Source: Hypholoma sublateritium FD-334 SS-4 (lineage: Eukaryota; Basidiomycota; Agaricomycetes; Agaricales; Strophariaceae). From it: DNA of 63,247 bases. The notes below the pieces were generated by a model. That model worked only from the letters and a program-made list of their open reading frames with translations. It had not been told where the DNA came from and did no database searches. Both the position numbers and the translations under genes were made by a program. Below are positions 22,270 through 34,000 of this stretch, piece by piece. Position 1 is the first letter of the stretch, and each line of letters begins with the position of its first letter. The stretch is taken from positions 26,375-89,621 of the forward strand of contig KN817655.1 of assembly GCA_000827495.1 (NCBI GenBank), read 5' to 3'.

Positions 22270-22862
22270 CTTTCGAGATTTTACGCTCCCCGCCCCGTTC
22301 CCTTCGAATCTGTCTTATGTCTCTGCTAGTGAGTTCCTTGCGTGTGTCTTGTTGCTAATTGTCTAACAGATATTTTTCAGTCACGCAAATTATCCGTCAA
22401 GGACGTTGCACACTCACTGCTACTGTCCAGATGTACAAGATCCTCACGTTGAACTGTCTGATCACGGCTTGGGGCTTGAGTGTGCAGTACCCGGACGGCA
22501 ACAAGTTTAGTGATTACTAAGTGACTATCACTGGCATGTTGATGTCTGTGTGCTTCCTGTGTATCTCGAGAGCAAAGGTGCGTAAGCCATGGTTTAGTGG
22601 GAGCTAGGACTGATGTTTGGCCATAGCCTGTCGAGAAGCTGCCAAAGGAGCGCCCGCTCGGAAACATCTTCAACTTTTACGTACTGCTCTCGGTCCTCCT
22701 GCAATTCGCGCTACACACCGCAATGATGGTTTACATTACAAACCCGGCTGGGATTTACGAGCCTCGGACAGGCCCTATCGATCTCGAGGCCAAGTTCGAG
22801 CCCAGCCTGTTGAACACGGCAATCTACCTACTTGGGCCGTCACAGCAGGTATGCGCCTATAG
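22270..22862 (+). pseudogene. P5A-type ATPase (SPF1/ATP13A1-like) C-terminal fragment
   Basis: APFPSNLSYVSA, then after a short intron [39 protein letters not shown], a TAA where the family has DYQ, VTITGMLMSVCFLCISRAK, an intron, and PVEKLPKERPLGNIFNFYVL and IDLEAKFEPSLLNTAIYLLG. These are the last transmembrane segments of the ER-resident P5A ATPase, which in fungi dislocates mis-targeted tail-anchored helices. The catalytic DKTGT domain is absent and the in-frame stop disables the piece. Introns are kept, so it arose from genomic duplication. Confidence 0.8.
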
Positions 22863-23362
22863 TTGAACATGTTGGTGTTTGAGGTACGGCAGGGGAAGAG
22901 GGCAGATTTTCATCATGATAACGCGCTCTTTTCGGGGGCCAAGGAAATAGACCAGTAGAGAGAGGCATGTATATCACGTATGATTATTTTAGTGGAGAAC
23001 GGACAATGTATGGGATGTATATGACGCGACGAAGATAGAGTGCGTCGTTATCGACGCGCTCGAGGACCTGTCTAAAGCTGACATAATGCTTATATAAGTT
23101 TCGATTTTTGACGAACGCAAGGTCCTGATGATCTAGTTGGCTTGTTCCCAGACTCTCACGGGGAGGGACCCAATTTGGGAAGGCACCCGCGAGAGGCTGG
23201 GCATGAGACTATAATTGATGCATCCTTTAGAACACCAGGAATGTTCTCTCCATTGCTGCTGTCCAATTTTTACCATTTTACCGAACAAGATTGGCGCATT
23301 GCACGTGAGTGGCAGTATATAAAGTTCTGACTTTTTTTCGACAATACCAGAGTTCTTGTCGG
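22863..23362 (+). promoter_or_regulatory. spacer with TATA box of the 23363 gene
   Basis: TATATAAA at 23316-23323 lies 40 bp before the ATG at 23363, the same spacing as in the 12340 gene. Nothing else is recognised in the spacer. Confidence 0.5.
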
Positions 23363-24003
23363 ATGGACGAGCACACCTCAACGTATTTCAAGGATTCTGA
23401 CAACCACACTTTCTCCGACTCCGACGGGAGTCCACGCTGCCCTGCATCGCCTCAGAAAATGCGCGACGAGAACACCTCTGCGGTGTCCCTGTTCAGGTGC
23501 CCATCCGCTGACGATCTTCACGTATGTATTATTATGGTATTCACATCCTCGTGTTTCAATTTATGCTGACAAATACTATTCCTCTTCAGCAACGTCTTCT
23601 GATCGCGAAGCTCCAGCAGACCGTGCGCAGGCAAGAGCGCCGGCTAAATTACCTTGCCTCACAGCTGCGAGCAATCAAATCCGAGGTTCTCGAGGCCCTA
23701 GACGGCTGCGCTGACGACTCTGACTCGGATGTGGGGACCGCGACACCGCCTGGAGATTGGTCGCATTCCAACGCAATAGCAATATCCACAGCCTTCTTTG
23801 CTGAAATTTCAGTATGTTCCGAGGTTGCTGCGGAGGCCGATGTTCCCACCTCTATCGATGATCATTCCGCCGTCGCCTTGTCTGAAGTAGGGTCCACTCG
23901 CACTGTCGCTAATCCAAGGAGAGTGCGGCGCACCCGGGGCCGCATGCTCCGTCGTGAGGGGGCCCGGATTTTCGAGTCGCTGGATGACCTGATCGAGCCT
24001 TAG
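23363..24003 (+). CDS. coiled-coil protein with acidic/serine-rich and basic tail (hypothetical)
   Basis: Exon 1 reads MDEHTSTYFKDSDNHTFSDS and ends SADDLH at a GTATGT donor. The intron ends CTTCAG, and exon 2 opens directly into a coiled coil (QRLLIAKLQQTVRRQERRLN, LASQLRAIKSEVLEALDG). An acidic DDSDSDVG patch, a neutral middle and a basic segment (NPRRVRRTRGRMLRREGAR) follow, ending SLDDLIEP and TAG. The phase is 0 and the total is about 190 residues. The first residues are acidic and S/T-rich, like a disordered head. It belongs to the same class of short intron-bearing coiled-coil genes as 11762, 14489 and 55969, without visible sequence identity. Function unknown. Confidence 0.7.
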
Positions 24004-24829
24004 GCTATTTAGTGTATTATCTCACCCTCCTTTAATGCGACAGCGACTATGTTTCCGTGCCAGTCGGCATCATTAATGTGTGATAAAATTAGTACCATCG
24101 AAAGCGCAGACCTCCCTCGCCATAATGAAAGACTCTTGGCAGCAGACCCAGCCCCAAGTTGTACGTGGCGCTAGCGTTAACCGAGACGCCGCGGTCATCC
24201 TACCAAGCTATCATCAAAACAGACCTCCTACATATAAATATACTAACATGGACCCCGCCTTTCGCCCACCTCAAATATCTTGCTCAATTCTCATCAGATT
24301 TTTTTGATTTTTGATTTATATGTAACATTTGAATACATGCATTGAGTGTAATCCAGGTGCTTTTAGAGGAAAATATATCCATTCTGAAGAGTTGAAAAAA
24401 TGCTCTTCTGTTGCGCCAGCCAAAGCAGGCCGTGCCGGAGATCAAATTCATTTGATGCTACTCGCGCATTCCGCGCTGTCAAGTGCGTGTTGCGTGAGCT
24501 GGAATTCGCATTCAAGGCGCGTCGTGTCCTTTCACAATGCCCGCTGCGCGTACTAGCACTCGTCAGAGGAACAAATGGTTCAATGACCCCAATTAATTAA
24601 TGAAGGACCTCATATCCAATGAAAATGGGCTCCTGAACGCAGGCTACGCATTTTATTTACGCACGGGAGGGACCGACCACGCCGGAGTGCAGCGCCGGCT
24701 TGGGCATGTCAACGACACCCATCACTCACGGGGCCAGAGGCGACACCGCTATGTCCGCGGCTCTGCGATCCAGAGTCCGGACCCCGCGCCTGAGAACTCC
24801 ACATCAAGCTAAAACTATCAACTGACCAC
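24004..24829. other. no recognised gene
   Basis: ORFs of 66-75 codons at 24080-24812 lack motifs. The sequence becomes markedly GC-rich towards its end. Confidence 0.4.
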
Positions 24830-26400
24830 TTGAAGCGTATCACTCACATTCCCGCAGCCACTGCGTCATCCGCACGCCAGAAAAGCAACCCAGCGCATCC
24901 GCGTCACGCCGACACGACGCACAACGCGCAGAGGGACGCGCTGGATGACGGAGGCGTCGATGATGTGTCTACAGGTGTGCGAATGGCGCTGGGCCGTCGA
25001 CCTTCGCGACATCAACGTCGTGCACACCTTCGAGCCAGAAAAGACGCCGCGGATGCGGCACTGCGACGTCGAGCGCACGCCGTAATTATGCAGAGGGTGC
25101 AATTCGCGGTCAGGTACAACGCATGAGACAGGGCTGAGAAACGGACAGGGTGAGCCGCCATCACGACCGGATGTCGCTGACGTACGTACCTGCAGCTACT
25201 GCCACACCAGAGCTGCGAGCATGCGCAGCGACGTGTCCGCGCGCGCAGAGGCTAGTCGCACCAAACGTTCGCGGGCTGCGCTTATGTTAGGTGAGTACGA
25301 TGGGCGCTTACCTGTTTGTTCACAGCTCGGAGCGCGAGAGAACGGCGCCAGCGCACGTACAACGTCTTTCACGATGCGTGCCGCCTCAGATGCACAGCGC
25401 AACGGCGCGCAATGGCGCTGCACTTCAGAATGACGTCGGCTGATTATCTGGAGCACGTTGCGCTCGGTCGTGCGCCTCTCGTGCTTACTTGAGTACCAGA
25501 AGGTACAGTATGTATGACAGCGCGCAGCGGGCGGGCTGTGCGCAGACGGGGCGGAGGGCGCGAGCAACAGCGCGGCCCGCAGTCTCCTCGTGTGCCTCAT
25601 GTCATCCCACCGGCTTCGGCGTCGTCGCTGCAAATTACAATAAGGTGAGTCTGTCGTTCGTTTTTTTCGGCTGCGCTGACACACCTGACCAGCGCACTAC
25701 ATGTATATAATCTGAACAGGCGCGCCGCACCTCGAGGCGCGATCCGCGGCGTAGAAACGCGCCGTTACTGGGAGGCCGTTTCAACAGATCCCTGAGGTCG
25801 CACAGGGTGAGTACCGCGTGATCATTGCCGGTACATGCTCACGTACCTTCCAGCCATGCAAAATGTGCTGCGCGCGGGGATCTTCGATCGAGGGCGAGGT
25901 CAGTGGGCGTCGCTTATTTCCCAGAAGCAAGTGACCGGTGCCTCGCGAGCGTGCCGCCGCCCGCCTGATAACCACATCCCAATGCCCCCGGAACGGAAAA
26001 GGTGAGTGCTACGTTATCGGGTCCGCATGCTGTTCATGTAGCTCAGAAGCAGGCGGCGCCCCGAAAGCGCGTCGAGACTCTATATCAGACGAGGTCAGCA
26101 CTCAATATTCAATTCGCGCCTGTCCACTGAGGCCGACTGACCTTGACGTGAGTGATACATACAACGATGACGCCCGCGCGTCGAATGTCCACGCTGCGCC
26201 GCCGCGAATCTGGTGCCTGGAACTATGTCAGTACGTACGCACGCGATATCGCGCTCACCGTGTCCAGCGGGTCCCAGGCTGTCTCCCGGCTCGTGAAACA
26301 TGGAATGCGCACTGTAGCGCCGCGTATGAGATCTAAGTGAGCTTCCCGCGGCATAGATGACATATGGCTGACTGACCTCGTTTCGTTCTAGCTCATCCGC
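24830..26400 (+). other. GC-rich DNA with repeated intron-like segments
   Basis: At least five short segments with good donor, branch-like CTNAC and acceptor signals lie in the same orientation. Examples begin GTGAGTACGATG (25292-25326), GTGAGTCTGTCG (25645-25692), GTGAGTACCGCG (25807-25853), GTGAGTGCTACG (26001-26040) and GTGAGCTTCCCG (26338-26392). The stretches between them do not keep a common open frame, and none shows a protein motif. It could be a spliced non-coding transcript, a decayed multi-exon gene or a relic of a larger mobile element. Confidence 0.4.
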
Positions 26401-27178
26401 CTGCCTTGGGCCAGCTCCAGTGCTGTGCGTGTTGTTCACGCGATCCACGTATGGAGTGCGGCGTTCCAGGCAATGTCGAGGGTACTTCGTACCTCCGCCC
26501 AGCCGTCTGCAGTGCTCCGCGCCTCGGAGCCATGTCGGGAGTCGGCAGTCCCAGCTTCAGTGGTCTTCAAATGGTCCCAGCCTTGCATCCGTGTACCAGC
26601 GCATCTTCAAATGGCTGAAATTCGAAAGAAGACTCGTATATATATCGTGGCCCTTGGTGAAAAGACGCTGCGTATGGTTAGTACTATTCAGTCTTATGTT
26701 TGAGAAGGTCCTGCCCTTAAATGTCTATGCATTGCGATCCTGCAACAAGAACAAGGGCGGGAGCGCTGCGCCTCGCGGTGGGCGTCTCGGAATGAGATCA
26801 TGAGTGCCTTGCGAACTGCGCCGCGATGTGAGCGCGTACCGTTGTGACGAGCTGCCTCTCACAGAGCGAGCTGGGGTGCGGGTAAATTCGGTCTTCCAAT
26901 CAGAGTTATTGGAAGCTATTGGAAGTAGTATGAGGCATATAAGAACGCCCAGCGGCGCGCGTCAATTGCTGCGTGCAACAGCATGGCCGCCGGTCATAAG
27001 ACATTGCCTACTGGTATTTATATGGACCAGAAAAACTGGAATACTTTAATACTTAGTAAATAGTAGGTATTGTTTCCCATCTTTTTATATCTACAAAGTA
27101 CTTTGCGAAACTGCGAAACTAATGTATTTCTTTTTGGATGTCACTGGGTTCAGAAACAATTACATGCACAGCGGTGCA
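26401..27178. other. no recognised gene
   Basis: A plus-strand ORF of 127 codons (26420-26803) and two overlapping ones share the same GC-rich stretch and show no motif. Confidence 0.35.
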
Positions 27179-27682
27179 TCACTGTGTTCCAGATGGCCCC
27201 GCCTCTCCCGCTTTCCTCCCCGATTTTCTGTCCTTTGTCCTCCTGCGTTTCGCTTTTTTGGCCTCTGCTTTTTCTGATGCGATTGTTGTCTCGTCTTTTT
27301 CTTCGAACTGCCGCTTTTGTGCTTGCTGAGTAGGTTTGCATGTTCTGCAGGGGCACCCATCTGGTTCATCTGCGAACCATCTGTTTCCATAATCTATGAG
27401 CAGTTCTTCGCCTGCCGCGATATCTTGCGTAGTGGCAGCAAAAAAACCGGAACTTCCAGATATTGCAATGAACTGCATTGGAGATAATTAGTGTTGTCTA
27501 ATAGCATAGTGACAGGTTACCCTAACCCTGGCTCTCCTGTTCAGGGATGGAAACGCGAAGACTGAGGCGCTTGACGCCTCAGGGGAAGATAGCAAGGTTG
27601 CAGCGTCGAAGGCATCACAAACGAACGTTTCAAACAAAATGATCACCTTCGGCTGGCCGTGGACTCGTTCGCAGTGTGCCAT
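27179..27682 (-). pseudogene. truncated SET-domain (histone methyltransferase-like) gene
   Basis: Two exons joined over a GTTAGG...TGCAG intron read ...SLNRRAR, then FIAISGSSGFFAATTQDIAA, GEELLIDYGNRWF, CPCRTCKP and a lysine/arginine-rich tail ending GPSGTQ. GEELLIDYG is the C-terminal SET motif that forms the pseudoknot and carries the catalytic Tyr, and CPCRTC resembles a post-SET zinc cluster. The N-terminal SET half, including an NHxC motif, is missing: the frame is closed just upstream of 27682. It is therefore probably a truncated remnant, although a short transcript cannot be excluded. Confidence 0.6.
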
Positions 27683-28159
27683 TTATTCGGTGTAGTCCCC
27701 CAACAATTGTTCCTTCCCCGTCCCTTTTCCTTTATTCCTTTTGCGTTGGAGACCGTCGTACACTTTTTATCGAGTCGTCATTTGTAGTATTATCTCCAAA
27801 CTCCACATCTACTTTAGCACCTTNTCTTTCGTTGGGACGTCCGCTCGTTATATCTCTTTCGTCGTACTAGACATCCCTCCAATNTTGTCCCTTCCACGTA
27901 TNATATCTCCGTATCTTATTTCTAACATGTATTCAACTTCCATCCGACAATTTACACATATCCGATCCCTATTACTTAGTATGTATTTGATACAGTACTT
28001 GCAGTTGAAATGGCGCAATGGAATTTCCTTTACATTTCATGTGCATATTTTACAAACGCGTGTCTTCCATCACCGCGTCACCCCAGGTCACCCCCTTCCA
28101 GCATGGATTGTACTGGCACTGCGTAATATAAGTATGTACTCAAGAATCGCAGCAGCGGC
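27683..28159. other. pyrimidine-rich spacer
   Basis: T/C-rich DNA with several N bases and no supported ORF. It ends at the left terminus of the MULE-like element. Confidence 0.5.
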
Positions 28160-28285
28160 CAGTGTTGAGTCGATTGGTATAACTCGATCCGATCGGGCAG
28201 ATTGATTGATACCGAGCGCCGATGAGTTATACCCAACCAACCCTGACTTGCTTGTGTTTGTCCCGTCGGACAATGAAGTGTTTAT
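28160..28285 (+). repeat. left TIR of the MULE-like element
   Basis: Begins CAGTGTTGAGTCGATTGG. It contains an internal pair GGTATAACTC/GAGTTATACC and ends near the GTCGGACAATGAAG block. The same unit recurs at 35030-35151 (inverted), 35164-35285 (direct) and 35893-35974 (inverted, shorter). Confidence 0.8.
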
Positions 28286-28666
28286 CGGCAGGCGGCAGGT
28301 AGAGGTTATTTTATATGATTAAATATTTTGTCTCTGGGTGCGCAGCGGGAGCCCCACTGACTTGTGATGGAGATTTTTCCCTGGCAAATTCCGGTTATTC
28401 CCGCAGCGCGCAACATGCAGCGCTCAGTGCGCGCCCATGTACACGCCGTGACGCGTACGCATCGCCAGCAGCACGCCCGCGCCGTCCCCCTGCTTCCCCT
28501 CAATACACTACCAGTATGCAGCACTTATCTCGGCAGCTGAGAGACGGAGTATGTATGTACTATGGGCGTGCCGTGAACTTGGAGCTGCGTAGTACGCAGC
28601 AGCAGCGCACAACACGATGAGCGCTGTAGACAAGACTCATTCACTGTCTGAAAGTACATTATAATG

Positions 28667-28740
28667 TCGGTATTAGCTCAGTGGGTAAGATATAAGTACT
28701 GTGGAACGTCATTGTTGCAGGCCTTAGGTTCGATCCGCCT
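28667..28740 (+). other. tRNA-like pol III promoter pair (SINE or tRNA relic)
   Basis: A good A box (TAGCTCAGTGG, 28674-28684) and a perfect B box (GGTTCGATCC, 28727-28736) are spaced as in a tRNA gene. The acceptor and T stems do not pair, so it is not an intact tRNA. A tRNA-derived SINE head or a decayed tRNA fits better. It lies inside the MULE-like element. Confidence 0.45.
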
Positions 28741-29145
28741 GGGTTGTACTTATGTATTTGTTCCCATAACTGTTCTTACGACCAGCATCTTGCTTCTATA
28801 CGGCGAGTGTGGCGCTGAAAGTCTTCATATGCGAGATTTTAGCAGTAAGCTTCAGTAGTGTCGAACGTCTGAAATCTTGATATTTCAATGGGACATACGT
28901 TGAATATAACTTAATGGTAGATGTCTTCGATGCTGACCTGTATTTTATGGTGAGGGGTCTTTACCTAAGCTCCAAATCTATGTTAGTTTGATTTGAATGT
29001 GTATGAAGTGTCTTATACCACTAGATTAGGAACGTCGCTCAAAAACTCAATGAGGAATGGGGTCTCGAAGAATATAGCATATAATTGGGAACATTGACGG
29101 CTGTACTAAGACATAGTAACAAATGTAGACTTGGTGAAAATAATT
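28741..29145. other. MULE interior, no gene
   Basis: AT-rich sequence between the tRNA-like block and the stop of the zinc-finger gene. 28286-28666 is GC-rich with an unsupported 101-codon ORF. Confidence 0.4.
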
Positions 29146-30523
29146 CTACTTGTCGCTATCAAGTTCAGGCTCTAACATTAATTCTAAGTCGCTTGCAATA
29201 CACTTGGTGGTATGTGCCTCGAGCTTGTGGTGAACGAAGAAAAATGCACAGTTCGTGCACATCTTGACCAAGTTAGTATATTGCCCCGGTGTCAAACCAC
29301 GTCCATCAAGTAAGCGATCAAATAGATTGCTGGCTGCATCGTGGTCAGACGCAGCTGCAGGAACAATGTCACCATTGCTGGAAAGGCTGATAGCTGGACT
29401 CAGTTGTCTGGTAGATGGACCCGCAACAGGGGGTGATTCGAAGCGGCGCATCGAGTACCAGGTGTCCCGATCAGACGAACCACCAGTGCTCGTCGAAGGG
29501 ATCTCAGGCTTCTTCTTCTTTGTGACGTGAGTTAAAGCCCGGGAAATGGAAGTCGAGGAGGACATCGTTGGGAATGATTTGGACTCGGTCATCGAAGGTG
29601 CATTGGACGATGGGTTGTCGAACTCGTCAATCTCAATGTATCGGCGCTTTGTGGGCTTTGGAAGGGGCTTGTCCACTCGCGGCTTGAATTTGCGGGCAGC
29701 TGTACGCATGGAACTGATGTCAGATTGATATAATTAGAATAGATGACTGTACTCACATCGACGTCTGGTGGTCCCAATCTCAAAGCAGGGCGTACTGGCC
29801 AGTTGCTCCGTTCCAGGCCAGTAAAAGACGGCCTGTTCACCGATGTACCCATCCAAGTGAGGAGTTGTCGCCAAATTGGACTGGTGTTTCTCTTCGTACA
29901 GAGCAAGGATGTTCTGCATTGGAACTTCAGGATTGGCAGAGCCTCTACGCCCTAATTGTTTCCGGTGTGTTAACATGACATCCAGCATTAACCAAACCGA
30001 AGAAATTTACTTACTGGTGGTTGGAAAATGAGCATATAGAGAAAAAAACTCGGTAGACTCCGAGATAGCCGTGACGGTGACTGTCCAGTAATAAGGCAGA
30101 TATATTAATGAAGCTGAAAAATAGGCCAAGAAAACTAGCGTACCTCGCATTCCACACCCGCGGTCCTCCGACTCAAAGTGACAGAAGGCAAAAACATCGC
30201 CGTTGGTCCCACTCTCCACAAGTCGACAGGAATACGGATCCCGGGGAGTGACATCCAATGCCAATGGGCAAAGGCATTCGATGAACAAGCCTCTCGCCCG
30301 CAACCAATCTTTTAGACCGGTTGGTTTGAGTGCGTGTCCATCCGCCTTCATGATCCTATATATAATATTTACTTTCAGAGAATGCTTGACTGTTTTCCAA
30401 AACAAAGACGTACCAGGACACGGACACAACAGCTCCAACAAGGCGGGAATAGATCACCAAGTCGGGTGAGTAGCGCTGGATATCACGGGCTGCAGCAAGC
30501 AGAGGATGATTGGACTCCCCCAT
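29146..30523 (-). CDS. zinc-finger accessory protein of the MULE-like element (GRF-like plus C-terminal zinc knuckle)
   Basis: Five exons with consistent phases give about 380 residues, starting MGESNHPLLAAARDIQRYSP. Exon 2 carries a GRF-type zinc-finger-like pattern (CRLVESGTNGDVFAFCHFE followed by DRGCGMR, about residues 80-108). A middle segment (NILALYEEKHQSNLA, AVFYWPGTEQLA) follows. The last exon is basic and serine-rich (RVDKPLPKPTKRRYIEIDE; KKKKPEIPSTSTGG) and ends with CTNCAFFFVHHKLEAHTTKC, a possible C2HC knuckle, and an acidic tail. Introns are GTACGT...TATAG, GTACGC...GACAG, GTAAGT...ATTAG and GTGAGT...TACAG. It is divergent from the transposase with a 516-bp spacer. DNA or RNA binding during transposition is an inference from the zinc-binding patterns and the shared element. 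Confidence 0.75.
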
Positions 30524-31039
30524 AGCTGGAGCGAAGAGGTGGGGAAATTTTACTGAGAAGCAACGATGCTTTTAGAGAGAATACTCAGAGAGCTGTTCGG
30601 GGGCTCATTCAAAAAAATATGACTATATGCGAATATCTCTGTGTCCTGACTCCTGAATTTGTAGTATGTTTGAAATATCACCGAAATCATTCCTCTATAT
30701 TCAATATCACTCTCCTTAACGCTCAGAACATTCCTTACGAGTATGTTTTTGATGGAAGCTTATTTTGACTCTTTTTATTCACTTTGCCATCCTAAATCTT
30801 TCAAAAGAGCGATGAAAGAGCGTAAATCAACATAGAGTGGACATTGGTACTCATTCTTGGCAGTGTGCCTTGTCTATACTTACCGGATATGGCAATATTT
30901 TCGCTAAATTGGTATCTGAGGTGGTGTTTCAGAATTACTTCAACTCTATTGAGTGCATTGCATGGTCGAATATCTAAGCTTGAGAATAGTGTACGGTTGG
31001 CTGTACCATTTCAACGTCGGCTACAGTCTGTATTCCACC
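30524..31039. promoter_or_regulatory. divergent intergenic region of the MULE-like element
   Basis: The 516-bp AT-rich spacer separates the start codons of the two element genes and must hold both promoters. I see no unambiguous TATA box, and a plus-strand ORF from 30844 is not supported. Confidence 0.4.
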
Positions 31040-34000
31040 ATGTCTTATGTCTTCACAGAAGAAGAAGAAGAACTTGGACTGTCAACCTATCCGTGCTTAC
31101 CTTCTCATGCCCGGCTGGGTTATTCTCTCTACCAGGCAAATCCGGCTATTTTTTTTTCCGCCGAGGATAGAAGCTTGGGTCGTAATGCTGTAAACCGACA
31201 GACACGGATCGATGCTCTCATTCATCACCCAGTCAATGTTATTGTTGAATATCCGGAGACTGGACAGATCATGAACCAGTCTATTGGCCATGTATTTCCA
31301 GTGTCCAATCCTCAAAGTTTCTCGAGCCCAAAGCTAGATATACAGTACTCACTGGGCGATGCACATGGAACTCGAAATAACGCTCGAACTATCTTTCTCA
31401 CTGAAACCGAGACTGGAGTTTCTGTACCTTGCAAAAATGAAAAGATCTCATGTATGTTCTCAATTGTACTCTGTCAGTTTACGATTTAATCAAGGAGAAG
31501 GTAAGGGGATGAAATACTGCGAAAACTATGATCGTGAAGCCTCCCAAAAACATGTGGATGCCTTGCTGGAAAACAGAGATGCCACGGCTTCTGCTGCCCG
31601 GGAGTTATTCAACCGTACTTTGGCCTTTTTTTGTGTTCTACATGATAAAGGATGCGCCTTTGAGGTCAAAAACGATGGCCATAGCTCTGATGACCTGGGA
31701 TCCGACTCCAGTGATCAAGACATGGACGAGCCACGCCGTATCTTCGATCGAACAAAGACTTGTAATGGAAAAATCAAAATTTGCTACAGTTCTTGTTATC
31801 AGCGCCCATTTTTGCAGTACGCTAAATCTTTTATCTTCCTTGGAAAATTCCTTACCGTGTGTTTCATAGGTGCGAACACAAAAAAAAAGATAATTTTATG
31901 CATCTTACTATCCGTAATCTTCGAGACTTTGATACAAGCTATCTATTCGCATTGATTCTCGAAGATAAGGATGCAATACTCCGACACGAATCAATTGCAC
32001 TGGCTAGAGGCTATGGACCCCTTCAAACTTGCTCGTTCACTGAGTCCCCTTCGTCTCAGAAAACTCTTTGCCGTAAGACTATTTCTCATATTATTACATT
32101 AGTATTTGGCTCACTAGAAATTTTGCAGCATTTTGGCATCGATTTTCCGATGGTAAACTACATCGTGGAAAGCTCTTGCGCTCCCAAGATAAGAAATGTC
32201 TCGCGACATTTGACATCTATACACCGTACGACTTGAACCGATGCCCCAGAGTTTTTATGATTTGCAAGAACCCTCACTCACATCCAAACCCATTTCCGAC
32301 GAAAACACCACTGTCTATCTCTTGTGTTTTTTCCGATATGCTTATTGGCATGAACTGGAAGCTTGCAGACGCCACCCCTCGGAATATAATGACGAACTCC
32401 GGCTTCACGGATGCCCTCTGTCGACATCTTGGCTGGAATCACCCTTTTGGACCAGCTCTTTCCGATCTTCACCCTTCTTTGGGTAATACAGACCATGTGC
32501 GACGGTTAATTGATGACCTCCGACTGAAGATATTCCCAAGTGGAACGGGCTTTGAAGGTCTGTCCACCAATCATATCATACATTATACTTGTTTTAATTT
32601 ATTTCAAAGGTGCACAATTTCTCGTTGAGCAACAACAGTTATCACCTCCAGATGAACAGTACGTTCGCTGCGCCGAAAGTCATCTGATGGATGATGGGTC
32701 AACGTTCCATTTCATTATTTGCATGTCGCGCACTATGTCCAAATTTCTGATGGAGACCGAATATGTAACAATCGACACTTCATTCAAACGTGTGCATCAT
32801 AAATGGCAAGAGTTTGAGATTGAAAGCTGGGATCGGGAGACTATGCGATGTAAGTGTCCCATCGAAGCTTCATTACCACATTTGAACTAATATAATTTAT
32901 TCTAGCGGTTGTCGCTGTTCGCGCGTTCACGACGTCACAAACAGCCCAAGCACATTTGATTCTTCTCTCCCGGATTTTTCAAATTGCAACAACTGATACT
33001 GGCATTCCCGTTCAATTCCGTCATATACACGGAATGGGATTCTCTGTTTGGGTGGCCGATGCCCATAAAGGTCAAGCCCTGGGCCTCGGAATGTTTTGCG
33101 TCGCACTCTGCGCTGATATTGACAAGTTCTGCCCATATGAACCGTCAAGGCTACTCAACTCATTGGATCCATATGACCACCTTCGACGTTTCTTTCGCCT
33201 ATGCCTGGTACATTTTGACCGAAACATCCGCCAGCTTCGATCACATATTTCCAAAGAAGTAAATGATGCCATGCATAGCCTGGCATCCTCAGACGTCCAT
33301 CCTGATCTCAATAGCGCCTTGTCCATCATTGATCAAGGTGGTAAAAAGGCTCAGGGTGAGTGATTTGCGATGTCTAAACTACTTACTCTGTTGATTTTAT
33401 TATGGATAAATAGCATGGCTCAAGGACAAGCTAACAGGATCAAAATTTGTACTTCCAGCTATCTATCAACCTCAAAGTCTTATTCCCTATCTGATTTGGA
33501 AATCGGCGCCCAGCAGCAGCAATGGGAATGAACAAAGTCATCGAAACGTCAATCGAGACGGTGTTGGACTCACAATCCTTGCGGGTATCATGCGAGGCAT
33601 GCAGTTTGATGCAAGACTCGAAGCTAGCCGGAAACTCTTCAAAACGCAAGGCATATTCTCGAGGGACCAAATGGCTACTCACTTCCGGCGAAGTGAGAAG
33701 GCTTTCAATCGAAATTGTGAGCTACCGTTATTTTCTACCCAAAATATAACATTAATAAGTTTTCAATATTAGTGGTGGTTCAACGAAGAATTGCTTCACA
33801 GGTAAGTACATCAAGTCCAGCCAAAAGACACTTGGAAAATCTACGAGCTGTCGAGGAAGCAGATTGTAAGGTTTTAACAGGCTTATAGTGAGCTCCTACT
33901 GAACGTAAATGGTTGTCCCGATGTTCAGCACTTTTATTCCCGCCCACTCTTACAGACTCGGATACCCACCTGCTGGCTGCGTTTGAACCGACCGAAAACA

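Noticed and set aside
24866..25684. GC-rich ORFs on both strands (up to 162 codons)
   Set aside because: Mutually overlapping, without motifs, and interrupted by intron-like signals in the opposite direction.
28088..28273. Small ORFs starting MSDGTN at several repeat copies
   Set aside because: They are translations of the MULE TIR itself; the shared start comes from the repeat (28273, 35274), and the frames diverge and stop.
28667..28740. Intact tRNA gene
   Set aside because: A and B boxes are present, but neither the acceptor nor the T stem can pair.
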